From SB11 sp964584305 (GTDB taxonomy: Bacteria > Bacteroidota > Bacteroidia > UBA8524), in NCBI GenBank assembly GCA_964584305.1, contig CAZOZL010000002.1, forward strand, positions 62,001-126,000: 64,000 bases of DNA, read 5' to 3'. A program made the translations under genes and the position numbers. Below, one piece after another: positions 8,100-18,100 of the stretch; the stretch's first letter is position 1; each line of letters starts with the position of its first letter. The notes under the pieces were generated by a model. The model was not told the DNA's origin. It did no database searches and worked only from the letters and a program-made list of their open reading frames with translations.

Positions 8100-11000
8100 C
8101 TATCGCAATAGCGTAATTGTTCCTTTATAGCTTAGTGGCTGGTTAAGCAAGTCTGTTATATTAACCACATAGGTATATACCCCGCTGGGAACAAGCTCTC
8201 CCTTGTATCTACCATCCCATCCTTCATTAATATCATTAGACTGGTATATTAACTCGCCCCAGCGCGAAAACACATTAATATCAATAAAACTATAATCAGT
8301 AGCTGTAATATAAAACCTCTCGTTTCTTAAATGTCCTACCCCATCAGGAATAAAAGCATTAGGAATAAAAACAGTTATACTAGGTAATATAACCAGTTTT
8401 CGGCGTGTTTCATCTTCACATCCCCTATCCGAAACAACTTTTAAACTCACCCAATAACTGCCTGAATCCGTAGAATATTCAAATGTTGGGTTATTAGCTG
8501 TTGAAACAGAACTATCGGGATTGCCAAATTTCCATAGCATATCAACAATAGTGCTGGGTGCTACAATTGTTGATGTATTTTTAAACTGAATAGCAGTTTG
8601 CAATACGGTAGTAATCCAATAATTTGCATCAATATTGGCTACTGGCTTAGGGTACACTATAATTTGCTTGGCAGGTGCTGTGTTTACACAGTTGTTTTCA
8701 GAAGTAACTTTTAAATTAACACTGAAACTACCGTTGGTATTGTATATATGTGTGGGGCTTAATAGTATTGCTATATTATCAGCACTTTGAGGGTCGCCAA
8801 AATCCCACTCATATTTAGCATTATTAGGCAAATCCGTTATTGCATTAAAGTTTACAAATAGTGGCTGGCATCCATCTTCGGGGTTAGCTACAATTTCGGC
8901 ACTGGGTATTGGATAAAAACATACGTTTAATGTTTGCGTTGCCGCTGGACACGCTCCACTACCATTAGTGCTTAGTGTTATATCAACACAATCAGCATCG
9001 CCTGCACCTTGCGTATAAATTGTTTTTACTGCACCCACCGAGTTAAAGCCGCCCGTTGCGGATGCTGTCCACATTATACCAGTAGCATTGGTATATTGCC
9101 CTTCCATATCAAGCGGTATTCCTGCACATGATGCTGGCGGTGTAAGAATAGCTACGGTAGGAATTGCATCTACCAAAACACTACCCGTAATAAAATGGCT
9201 ACACCCGTTTGCCGATGTATAATCATATCTAAAATTAGTAGTACCAATATTATTTGCGGCATCAAAATCACCGTTTCCTATAATGCCGCTACCACTCCAT
9301 GTACCACCAGTAGGGCTTGCATTACTCATAAAATTTACTGTACCCACACTTGCACACAAGGCAGCGGGGGAAACTAAACTTATTATAGGTTTAGGCTTTA
9401 CTGTAAACACCAATGTATCAGAAACAGGGCAATTATTACCAGGTATATCATACGTATAAATTACATCGTGGTTTCCAACAGTTACAATTGCAGGATTAAA
9501 CCAATCAGTATTTACTACTCCCCCCGTAGGGCTTTGCCATATACCGCCATTAGAAGGCATTAACCCAATAGAGTTGGAGAGTTTAAACAGGGTGTCGTTC
9601 TCACATTTTGGACTAATAAAGCCCGCATTAACAATAGGAACTTCCCTAACGGTTATATTTAAGCACGCTGAATTTGGGCAGCCAAAAAGGTTAGTTACAT
9701 CAAGACAGAAAGGATATGTTGTTGCCTGAGTTACCGCCCCAATATCAAATTGCGCTACCGGCCCAACCCCTAATATAGCCGAGGTGGCTTCTGTACTGGT
9801 ACTTGTCCATTTCCAAGTTCCAGGGGCGGTATTAGTAGGAGAAAGAACCACATCATACAAGTCGAAAATCCCTTTATCAGCACATACTGACGAGTCTTTC
9901 ACATTTACTTCAGGTAATTTAATTACTCTAAATGTAGTTACTTGAGAGTTTTTACAGCCGTTACCGTCCTCCACATCATACCTCACCGTCATAGTTTGAA
10001 AACCGCTTATATTGGTAACGGTAACAGAGTCAGGATAAAATACATTATTTTTAACCCAATTAGGGTTATCTAAACCCACCCAAGTACCCGTATTAATAGT
10101 AGGAAATTGTATTCCCTCATTAAGGTTAAATGCGACTGACTTTGCACACTTATCAGTAATATTGGTAAATATTATAGTAGGTAATGGATTTATTGATATG
10201 GTTATAGTATCATCATTTTCGCAGGTTACTCCATCATATGTTATTTCACCAGTAACCCTATAACTTGTTTGCGAGTTTAGTACTTGATTAATAGCATTAC
10301 TCACCCCAATTACAGCAGGGTCGGGTAGTTTATACCATTTATAGCTATCAGCACCATTCGCTTGTAGTTTAGCGGTATCGTCATCGCAAATTGTTTTATC
10401 AGGACCAAGATTGGTGGGTACTTCATTTACATATAGTTTAAAGGTATCAATACTTTGGCAACCAATAGAGTCTGTAACAGTAGCAATATAAAAATTACTA
10501 TCAGTGGCAAAAATTGTACGCCCTGTATCTGTTGTATTCCATAAATAAGTATAGTTTGAGGGGAAAGTATCGTTGCCCGCATCAAGCTGCACAAAATCAT
10601 TAAAACAAATTCTTTTACCTGTATCTAACCAAATAAGCGGCTTTTCTTTAAAAAGCATTTTAATAGTATCCGTATAAGAGCATCCCTCATCATCACTCAC
10701 CTGAACATAAACAGTGGTGTCGTTTGTTGGTGTAATAGATAATGTTTTCAATGTATCACTTACAGAGGTATTCCATTGATATTTATAAGGGGCTATACCA
10801 TAGGTAGTTTTAGCGTTTAACTGTATAGCATCTCCTTTACAAATAAAAGTATCATTAGGTAATTCAACTTGCACATAGGGGTCAATATCAACTGTGTCAA
10901 CAAAGGCGTTAGTACACGGGGTATTGGTTTTTAGTATCAATGTAACAATATTTTTTCCTGGTCTCATTTGTAAAGTATCTTTTAGGCTATTTCCACCTAT

Positions 11001-12365
11001 AAAGTAGGTTTTGTTTAGTGAATCTCTTACTCGCCACTCTACTTCCAATCCTCCAGGGTATTGTTTTTCGGGTGTAGCCTCCATAGCTACCATACCACAA
11101 GTTAATCTCGTGAATTTTAACTCTGCCTTTGGTGCTTCTCTAACCGTAATAGAGAACGCTCTAATAGAAACCCCGCTCAAGGGGCAGGCATCATCTTTTG
11201 CAGTAATAGTAAAAGTATATGGTATATTACTTACATCAGCTTCTGAGGGTGTCCAGCATACACTGCCCGTAGCCAAACGTTTAGAGCCATTAGTATTTGT
11301 AAACACTGCTCCTCTAATACCTCTATTCCATGTTATTTGTACGGTATCTTTTTTATTTTCATCTTCGGTTGTTATATCTATACAAACCTGTTGCCCTGCA
11401 CAGGCAACGGCACTTTTTCCCTTAATTCTCGGTATTTTATTATTAGGGCAAGAGACGACAATTACCTGCATATCTCGCCGCGTTCTGCCTATTTCTTTCA
11501 TTATACCGTTTATTCGCCGCCATTCTATCACCTCTATCACAATTACTCCCGTTTGGTTGGTTTTAGTAGGTCTAAAACTTAAATCACCCGTAACAGGGTC
11601 AAGGTGAAAACCTGCCGGAGAAACTAACCCTGCATTAGGAAATCCTAAAAATGATAGTGGTCTATCTTTTGAGAAACTACCCGAATAAGTAACTTTATTT
11701 GAAGAGCTCCGAAAAGCAGGTGCCAACTGGTAAGATAAAGAATCTCCATTATCCACTGTATCAATAGCACCGTTATTAAATACAAAATCTTGCCCCACAC
11801 AAATAATAGCTACGGGATAACTGGTGTACTCTGGTGAGCTATTGCAAACACTATCGCAAGCGTTTATTATAGCTTCTGTATAAAATGCTTGGTTTGATGC
11901 GCCAGTACTAATTGTGGTTGAACGAACAAATATTGTAGTTGATATTTTAAATTTACAACAACCTTGCGCTATACGAGCTGATAAGTCTATTATTCCAGTG
12001 TATAAATGTTCTTCGATTCCGTAAGGGAAAGTTCCACCAGCACAAGCACTTCTTGATGTACCGCATAGCTGTGTAATATCTGTAATTGATTTACGGGTTA
12101 CCGTTATATTTCCTAAATTTTGTCCATTACAACTTCCATTAGCCCCTGTTAATACCAAGCGTGGGTGTGGACATGATGCGCCCGTTCCACCGCCTCCACC
12201 ACCAGAAACATTACATCCATTACAGTCTCTAAAAAATTTAAATGTTATCTCGTATTTGCCATTGCCCAAGCATCTGTAAACAATATCAGACCCCACAACA
12301 TGGTCGGCTTTGCTCAATCCAAACGAACCAAATAGTATAATTAAACCAAATAATATTCTTTTCAC
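8100..12365 (-). CDS. Very large secreted protein with Ig-like/PKD repeats and T9SS type B C-terminal sorting domain
   Basis: The product is about 1421 residues. It has an N-terminal signal peptide (KRILFGLIILFGSFGLSKA), a Cys-rich first domain with a poly-Gly stretch (CNVSGGGGGGTGASCP), then many beta-sandwich repeats rich in Pro/Asn/Thr with paired Cys, including a PKD-like domain near residue 1230 (YEWDFGDPQSA). The last 90 residues (FIPNAFIPDG .. INVFSRWGELIYQS .. WDGRYKGELVPSGVYTYVV .. KGTITLL) are the gliding-motility-associated type B domain, which marks proteins for T9SS export to the surface. I infer an adhesin- or matrix-like role. The start is taken as GTG at 12365, because a TTG three codons upstream overlaps a promoter box; see findings. 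Confidence 0.9.
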   Translation of the reverse strand: MKRILFGLIILFGSFGLSKADHVVGSDIVYRCLGNGKYEITFKFFRDCNGCNVSGGGGGGTGASCPHPRLVLTGANGSCNGQNLGNITVTRKSITDITQLCGTSRSACAGGTFPYGIEEHLYTGIIDLSARIAQGCCKFKISTTIFVRSTTISTGASNQAFYTEAIINACDSVCNSSPEYTSYPVAIICVGQDFVFNNGAIDTVDNGDSLSYQLAPAFRSSSNKVTYSGSFSKDRPLSFLGFPNAGLVSPAGFHLDPVTGDLSFRPTKTNQTGVIVIEVIEWRRINGIMKEIGRTRRDMQVIVVSCPNNKIPRIKGKSAVACAGQQVCIDITTEDENKKDTVQITWNRGIRGAVFTNTNGSKRLATGSVCWTPSEADVSNIPYTFTITAKDDACPLSGVSIRAFSITVREAPKAELKFTRLTCGMVAMEATPEKQYPGGLEVEWRVRDSLNKTYFIGGNSLKDTLQMRPGKNIVTLILKTNTPCTNAFVDTVDIDPYVQVELPNDTFICKGDAIQLNAKTTYGIAPYKYQWNTSVSDTLKTLSITPTNDTTVYVQVSDDEGCSYTDTIKMLFKEKPLIWLDTGKRICFNDFVQLDAGNDTFPSNYTYLWNTTDTGRTIFATDSNFYIATVTDSIGCQSIDTFKLYVNEVPTNLGPDKTICDDDTAKLQANGADSYKWYKLPDPAVIGVSNAINQVLNSQTSYRVTGEITYDGVTCENDDTITISINPLPTIIFTNITDKCAKSVAFNLNEGIQFPTINTGTWVGLDNPNWVKNNVFYPDSVTVTNISGFQTMTVRYDVEDGNGCKNSQVTTFRVIKLPEVNVKDSSVCADKGIFDLYDVVLSPTNTAPGTWKWTSTSTEATSAILGVGPVAQFDIGAVTQATTYPFCLDVTNLFGCPNSACLNITVREVPIVNAGFISPKCENDTLFKLSNSIGLMPSNGGIWQSPTGGVVNTDWFNPAIVTVGNHDVIYTYDIPGNNCPVSDTLVFTVKPKPIISLVSPAALCASVGTVNFMSNASPTGGTWSGSGIIGNGDFDAANNIGTTNFRYDYTSANGCSHFITGSVLVDAIPTVAILTPPASCAGIPLDMEGQYTNATGIMWTASATGGFNSVGAVKTIYTQGAGDADCVDITLSTNGSGACPAATQTLNVCFYPIPSAEIVANPEDGCQPLFVNFNAITDLPNNAKYEWDFGDPQSADNIAILLSPTHIYNTNGSFSVNLKVTSENNCVNTAPAKQIIVYPKPVANIDANYWITTVLQTAIQFKNTSTIVAPSTIVDMLWKFGNPDSSVSTANNPTFEYSTDSGSYWVSLKVVSDRGCEDETRRKLVILPSITVFIPNAFIPDGVGHLRNERFYITATDYSFIDINVFSRWGELIYQSNDINEGWDGRYKGELVPSGVYTYVVNITDLLNQPLSYKGTITLLR

Positions 12366-12371
12366 TACTAT

Positions 12372-12379
12372 CAAAGATA
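12372..12379 (-). promoter_or_regulatory. -7 promoter box (TATCTTTG) abutting the GTG start of the type B protein
   Basis: On the minus strand TATCTTTG is followed by six bases (ATAGTA) and then the GTG at 12365. Transcription from this box would start within a few bases of the GTG. No clear -33 TTTG at 19-20 bases was found. Confidence 0.5.
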
Positions 12380-12489
12380 AGATTTTAACCTAATTTGTTG
12401 CTTACAAGTTAGCCAAACCGATAAATGATTATACCCAATTAGCAAATTAGATGTGATTATTTTTATAAATTCGAGCGAAAATAGTAGTT

Positions 12490-12969
12490 ATGAAGGCTAA
12501 AAAAAGCTGGCGAGAGAAATTAGAAAAACCTGCTGAACCAAAAGTAATAGAACAAGTACCCCCAAATAGTCCCAAAGCATTTGGAACTGGAAGTATGGTA
12601 ATTGTTACCCCAAAACTTATTGATAACTTGGTTAAAAAAATTCCTAAAGGAAAAATAAGTACCATTACCCATTTAAGAGAAAAATTTGCCAGTGATTTTG
12701 AAACCGATACCACCTGCCCACTAACTACTGGCATATTTTTACGGATTTGTGCCGAAACTGCCGAAGAAGAAAAAGCTAAGGGAGAAAAGGAAATAACACC
12801 CTACTGGCGAGTAATACGTGATAATGGAACTATGATTGATAAATTTCCAGGGGGGATTGAACAACAAGCAAAAAACCTAAAAAAAGAAGGTTTTGAAATA
12901 CTGGTAACGGGGCGAAAAGGGAATAAACTGATAGTAAATGCCTATAAAAGTAGATTACATAAATTTTAG
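12490..12969 (+). CDS. MGMT/alkyltransferase-like DNA-binding protein without catalytic cysteine motif
   Basis: This 159-residue protein carries a domain resembling the DNA-binding domain of O6-alkylguanine-DNA alkyltransferases: LVKKIPKGKISTITHLREKFA (the helix-turn-helix region of MGMT, residues about 40-65) and TPYWRVIRDNGTMIDKFPGGIEQQAKNLKKEGFEI (the region after the active site, about 102-137). The active-site PCHR motif is absent; the aligned place reads TPYWRV. That is the pattern of alkyltransferase-like (ATL) or bare MGMT-fold proteins, which bind damaged DNA and flag it for nucleotide excision repair rather than repairing it. Whether this one does so is inference. It has an additional basic N-terminal tail (KAKKSWREKLEKP). 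It stands alone, divergent from the type B protein. Confidence 0.7.
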   Translation: MKAKKSWREKLEKPAEPKVIEQVPPNSPKAFGTGSMVIVTPKLIDNLVKKIPKGKISTITHLREKFASDFETDTTCPLTTGIFLRICAETAEEEKAKGEKEITPYWRVIRDNGTMIDKFPGGIEQQAKNLKKEGFEILVTGRKGNKLIVNAYKSRLHKF

Positions 12970-13044
12970 GTTATCCTATAAGTATGCTATCTAAAAAAAC
13001 TAAAGTTCTATGGTTTTTGAAGTAATATAGTAACACATATATTC

Positions 13045-13437
13045 TTAAATTTTATTTTTTATAGTAGCGGCAATAGCCTCAAATTCAGTGTTTTTTAGCT
13101 TTAATTTTGGGTTAGAAAAGTTCATGTCGCCCACCTCATCCATGGGTACTAAATGTATGTGTACATGAGGTACTTCAAGCCCAACAACTGCAAGCCCTAC
13201 TTTTTTACACGCAATGGCATTTTTTAAACCTTTGGCAACCGTTTTAGCAAATTGCATCAGTGCAGTATAGGTTTCACCGTCCAAATCAAAAATATAATCC
13301 ACCTCTTTTTTAGGTACTATTAGTGTGTGTCCTTTTTTTATAGGAAAGGCATCTAAAAAGGCAATAAAGTCTTCATTCTCGGCAACTATATGCGCTGTAA
13401 TCTCTCTATTTATTATTTTGGTAAAAATACTACTCAT
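13045..13437 (-). CDS. HIT-family nucleotide hydrolase/transferase
   Basis: The 130-residue protein begins SIFTKIINREITAHIVAENEDFIAFLD and ends its core in the histidine-triad motif VPHVHIHLVPM (about residues 95-105), of form HxHxHxx. Such enzymes (HINT type) hydrolyse AMP-linked substrates such as adenosine phosphoramidates; the physiological substrate in bacteria is unclear. Its ATG overlaps the greA stop codon by one base (TAATG), so translation is probably coupled to greA, an arrangement I recall as common in Bacteroidota. Confidence 0.93.
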   Translation of the reverse strand: MSSIFTKIINREITAHIVAENEDFIAFLDAFPIKKGHTLIVPKKEVDYIFDLDGETYTALMQFAKTVAKGLKNAIACKKVGLAVVGLEVPHVHIHLVPMDEVGDMNFSNPKLKLKNTEFEAIAATIKNKI

Positions 13438-13910
13438 TAGCGTCCAATCTCTAATACTTCAAACTCAACAATGCCTGCTGGTGCTTGTATTTTTGCAATA
13501 TCACCCACATTTTTCCCCATTAATCCTGCTCCAATTGGAGACTTAACTGATATCCTTCCCATTTTAAAGTCGGCTTCTTTTTGGGTAACTAATGTATAGG
13601 TTATAACAGCATTATTTTTAAGGTTTTTAAGTTTCACCTTACTTAGTATCATCACTTTTGAGTTATCTATTAAACTCTCGTCTAAAACACGGGCGGTACC
13701 TAATATAGACTCTGCTTCGGCTATTTTTGCTTCAAGCAAGCCTTGTGCTTCTTTAGCCGCATCATACTCAGCATTTTCGGATAGGTCTCCTTTGTCCCTA
13801 GCCTCGGCAATTTGTGCTGAAATTGCTGGTCTTTGCACGGTTTTCATATCGTGTACTTCGGCTTTAAGTTTCTCAAGCCCCTCTGGTGTAAAATATAGTA
13901 TCTCTGCCAT
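13437..13910 (-). CDS. greA: Transcript cleavage factor GreA
   Basis: The 157-residue product has an N-terminal coiled coil (YFTPEGLEKLKAEVHDMK.. to about 75) with the acidic tip motif RDKGDLSENAEYDAAKE that enters the RNA polymerase secondary channel, and a C-terminal FKBP-like domain (DFKMGRISVKSPIGAGLMGKNVGD). It stimulates cleavage of backtracked transcripts. I chose the ATG at 13910 (MAEILYFTPEG) over one 8 codons upstream because it gives normal family length. It leads a two-gene unit with the HIT protein. Confidence 0.95.
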   Translation of the reverse strand: MAEILYFTPEGLEKLKAEVHDMKTVQRPAISAQIAEARDKGDLSENAEYDAAKEAQGLLEAKIAEAESILGTARVLDESLIDNSKVMILSKVKLKNLKNNAVITYTLVTQKEADFKMGRISVKSPIGAGLMGKNVGDIAKIQAPAGIVEFEVLEIGR

Positions 13911-13931
13911 AGTCGTTTTGGTTAATCTTGT

Positions 13932-13975
13932 CAAAAAAGAAAAGTTCTGAAACCGCTAAACAGCTTCAGAACTTT
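13932..13975 (-). terminator. Intrinsic terminator after the PorV-like gene
   Basis: On the minus strand the arms AAAGTTCTGAA and TTCAGAACTTT (13975-13965 and 13951-13941) enclose a 13-base loop and are followed by TCTTTTTTGA. It lies between the PorV-like stop (14014) and greA (13910), separating those transcription units. Confidence 0.8.
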
Positions 13976-14013
13976 CTACAAAAATAACGTATGTTTTTAA
14001 ATAAAAAAAACTA

Positions 14014-15120
14014 TCAGTTTCTATCTCCTAAACCTAAGCGCAATCCAAATGAATGCACTCCTTGGAATGGATTGGTACTTCTATAAGAATAATCAATACC
14101 TATTGAGTTTTTGCCAAAAGGCATTTGAAAAGTTATCCCTCCACTAAAACCTGTTAAAGCATTAGTGCGTTCTTCTTCATTAAATAAACCTTCCTCGTAG
14201 TTAAATCCTGCTCTAGCCATAATAAATTCTTTATACGCATACTCAAATCCTAAACCAAGTTGATTTCTTGAAAATGCGTTTGAAGTAAAGTTTATAGCAG
14301 ACGTTAATCTGTGGAAATATGCATATTCATCTTTATCCAATCTAAAATCATAAGCAAAACCAATGTTTAGCAATGAGGGTAGGTTGAATGAAGCAGCACG
14401 GTTTTCTACAGTGCTTGAAAAACTTGCACCGCTAAGAGTTGCTGCCTGCGAAAGTCCATCTCCTGTAAACGCCATATCAGGACCTACATTTCTAAGAGAG
14501 ATACCAAAGCGTAAATCCTCACGCGATCTTCCTTTAGAAAACTTAGCTAAACCTTTAGTACGCTTAACAGATGTGGTAGCATATTGAATACCAGCATCAA
14601 GCGCAAAGCCTCGTGCTCTTACGTTCACTACTTCTTGCGAAATAACCCTAAGTAAAAGACCACCAGATATGGATGATGAGAATTTATGTGCATATGCAAA
14701 ACCTAAGTTAATAAACTGGGGGCTATATGTACCCAAACCACCCTCAGGCTGCTCTACAGTTGTAATAGGTATATCACCAAACCCTATTGAGTTTACAGTA
14801 AGTCCCATTACACCACTTTCGCCCACTTTTATACCAATACCTATATTACTAATATTAATACCAGAGGGAACTAACCAGTTTGTTCTAGCCATTGCTATTT
14901 CTGTTGACTTAATTTGTGCCAAGCCCGCAATATTCATTACACTAGACTCAATTCCTCTAACGCCTGCTGTGTTTACTCCACCCCAGCCTGTACTTTTAGA
15001 CCAACCGTTAACTACCAGCTCTGTTGCTCCTGCTTGTCCTGCACGTTCATTTTGAGCGTTAACTAAGCAAGTTGTGGCTATTGCTGCGACTAATACTGTG
15101 TATTTTAAAATTCTTTTCAT
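14014..15120 (-). CDS. PorV/PorQ-family outer-membrane beta-barrel protein
   Basis: This 368-residue protein has a signal peptide (KRILKYTVLVAAIATTCLVNA, cleavage near residue 22) and FadL-like barrel strands: NERAGQAGATELVVNG at the mature N-terminus, SSVMNIAGLAQIKSTEIAM, GESGVMGLTVNSIGFGDIPITT, and a final GIDYSYRSTNPFQGVHSFGLRLGL ending near the C-terminus as outer-membrane barrels do. PorV shuttles cargo from the T9SS translocon to the attachment complex in Porphyromonas. Here it is the last gene of a unit with a TonB receptor and a large secreted protein, suggesting it serves that cargo rather than being the general PorV. It could instead be a PorQ- or other paralog. Confidence 0.85.
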   Translation of the reverse strand: MKRILKYTVLVAAIATTCLVNAQNERAGQAGATELVVNGWSKSTGWGGVNTAGVRGIESSVMNIAGLAQIKSTEIAMARTNWLVPSGINISNIGIGIKVGESGVMGLTVNSIGFGDIPITTVEQPEGGLGTYSPQFINLGFAYAHKFSSSISGGLLLRVISQEVVNVRARGFALDAGIQYATTSVKRTKGLAKFSKGRSREDLRFGISLRNVGPDMAFTGDGLSQAATLSGASFSSTVENRAASFNLPSLLNIGFAYDFRLDKDEYAYFHRLTSAINFTSNAFSRNQLGLGFEYAYKEFIMARAGFNYEEGLFNEEERTNALTGFSGGITFQMPFGKNSIGIDYSYRSTNPFQGVHSFGLRLGLGDRN

Positions 15121-15139
15121 GTACTACTAATTATTACGT

Positions 15140-18100
15140 TTAGAAAGTATCTAAATCTATTTGTCTCATTATACCAAACCATTTAAGGATTTTAGTTCCC
15201 ACCCCTTCAGCATCAATGTGTATAATATACATTCCTGATGCAATAGGAACATTGGCTTGGTTTTTCAAATCCCACTCTACAAATGTTTCTTCACTATCTT
15301 TTTTAATGGTTCTTACAAGTGTACCACTAAAAGTGAAAATTTTGATAGTTGTTTTTTGAGGTAAGTTTATAAATTTAATTCTATTGTCCAATCTGCTACC
15401 TTCATATTGTGAGTATGCGTAATAAGGATTTGGAACTACTCCTATTAAGTCTAATGTCGATTTTTTAGCTGTTTCAGAATTTTCAACAGCAACTATATCA
15501 TCTGTATTAAATGTATATAGAGGCAAAGTATTATTTATTGCTGGGGTGCTTCCATCAGCATTAAAGTTTTGATATGGTTTTTGGGCACGAATACGAATTC
15601 TAACCTCATATGGAGGAATACCATTATTTAAATTAAAACCAGTTTGTGCTAATGCAGGCATTACATACATAGCTTGTGCCATTACTTTACGCCTATCTAT
15701 TATACTACTTGAAGCTAAAAGAGGCAAATAAGTATCTCCTTCATCATAAATAGGACCTACGTTGTTAATAGCTCTATAACTACCCATAATATAAAAGTAA
15801 TGTTTACCTCCAATTACAACACCTTGTGACGAGAATGTATTTGTTGTAGGGTTCCAAATCATATCTGTACCATTCTCGTTAGGTAGGTTTGAGTCTTCTC
15901 CAAATATTATATTTAAACGTTCTCCTGTTTCAATATTAATTGCATACCCAGGAAACCAGCTTCTACCTTGCTCCCCATTATTTAGTGATTCAAAATTTTT
16001 ATCTACTGATGGGCTACGACGCGAAGAAAATTTATCAGCATTGCCAATAGATAATGCTGCATCTTCTGACATCTCTATAACAACACATTTAGTCCACTTA
16101 GATTTATCGGGCGTGATAACAATATCAACACTTGCTAACTCTGAAAAAGGGTTATCGACTAATGGCTGCTGCGAATATGCGGGACCGTATGTAGTTCTTC
16201 CTTGTGCATTTGCAGATGCTCTTGCTGCCAATGCATAAGGAGCTATAATTCCATCAAGCATGGCTTCCCATTTCTGACGGGGGTCAACTTCAGCACCACC
16301 AATAGCAAAATCGTGTTCATAATCTTGGTTATCAAAAGCTGTTGAGCCATTTTTACCTGCTCTAATCCAGTTAAACCAAGATAAAGTTGGGCTAGTGGCG
16401 AAAGCATCATCATCCTGCAAGCCTGTAAGCCATGGTTTATTATTATTATTATACTCAATGGTAGCTTCAAGAAAACCATTACCATTATCGTTAAGATTTT
16501 CAGGGTCTCCAGGACCAATCACTTGTTTAATGCTTAATGATATACCCCACTCAGGTATCACTTGCTCGTTATCGATATTAATAACAGTATCAGAAAAAAC
16601 AGTATCATTAGTGGTTGTATTTACTAAAAACCAGTTGGTACGAAATGGGTTACTTAAAGAATCTCCTATTGCAGCAGTAGAATTAAAAAAAGTTGAGTCT
16701 GTAAAACGTAACTCATAATCTCCTTTTTTTATTTTAAAAGGGTCTATTACCTTAATATTTATAGGACCTGCACCACCTTTGTATTTTACAAATGGTACTT
16801 TATTATCAGGACTATTTAATATCGCTTTTTCTGTCTCCTCAGTCATTTCCAATATTACACCACCATTGCCTCTACCTGCACGGCGGGTAATTTGAGGACC
16901 ATCACCATAAGCGGCTCCTATTTCAGTACCAGTACCTCTTGGGTCTGGTTTATGGGGAATTACGCGAAGTGGTCCAGATGTAATACGTCCACCTAAAAAT
17001 TGAGCATCTTCATTAGGGTTGTTGGTAAGGTTAGCATATGATACTACTAAATAGTAGTATGTTTTAAAGTTTACTAATCGTTTATCTCTTGCTGCAAATA
17101 GATCTTCTTTTAATGAAAACGAATGTACAATACCCGCATCATTACCATTTATTTTTTCAACAGGCACAGATACTCCCACTACTTCATCAAACTCTTGATT
17201 AATAATTTGTGATAGTTGATCTTTAATATCGCATTGGAATACGATACGTGCCCTATCGCTATTATTTAAATCTGTAACATTAGCATCCGCTAATTGATAC
17301 ACTATATATCCCTGAAATTTATATACTAATGGTGCTTGGAATTGAAAACTACTTTTTACTTCCTCACGATATTTTTCAACTTTTAGCGAGTTTGTATTCG
17401 TAAAAGTCATCACTACCTCACGGTCAAGCTCATTAATAAGTACATCAGGAGCATTAGGCCCATCAAGAATATCAAAATCATTATTAAATAGTTTTTGTGC
17501 TTTATCACTAGCCGAGCGTAATAAACTTAATGAACCAGTAGCACCACCAGTGGTGGCTCGTGCCCAAACAACACCTACGGTTACAAAGTTTACTGCTCCA
17601 GGCTCTAAAGTAAATGGGCCTGATGACTGAATATAACGACGGTCTCCTGGTGTGTTACCTGCAGATTTCTCATGCCATCCCGATACTTCTGCTGGATCGT
17701 CAGGAAACATAAAATCTGTAGGAGAACCTGTATTATATCCATTTCCTCCAAATGTAACTGGAGAACCGTCTTTCCAAATACCTCTTAAATAGCCATAATA
17801 ATGTTCAGCTATTGTAGGATTACCAATTACTGAAAAGTCATTATTATAATACATAAACTTTGCTACGCCTAACTCAACACCGTTTTCATCTTTAGGTCCT
17901 TCAAAAAAATCAGTACCTACAGATGGGGGATTAGTTCCATATCCTAAGATACCTTCATCATCATCATCACCGTTATAACAAAAGCCTAAATCACGAGAAG
18001 TATCAACGCCAACATAGTCATCAGAAAAGTTACCCAAATCTGCATCTACCCATTGCCCGAAATAACAATCTCTAACAGCATCGGGAGAGCGATTGGTAAT

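Noticed and set aside
11011..11607. 198-codon plus-strand frame inside the type B protein gene
   Set aside because: Antisense shadow of a long Thr/Pro-rich coding frame; composition explains it.
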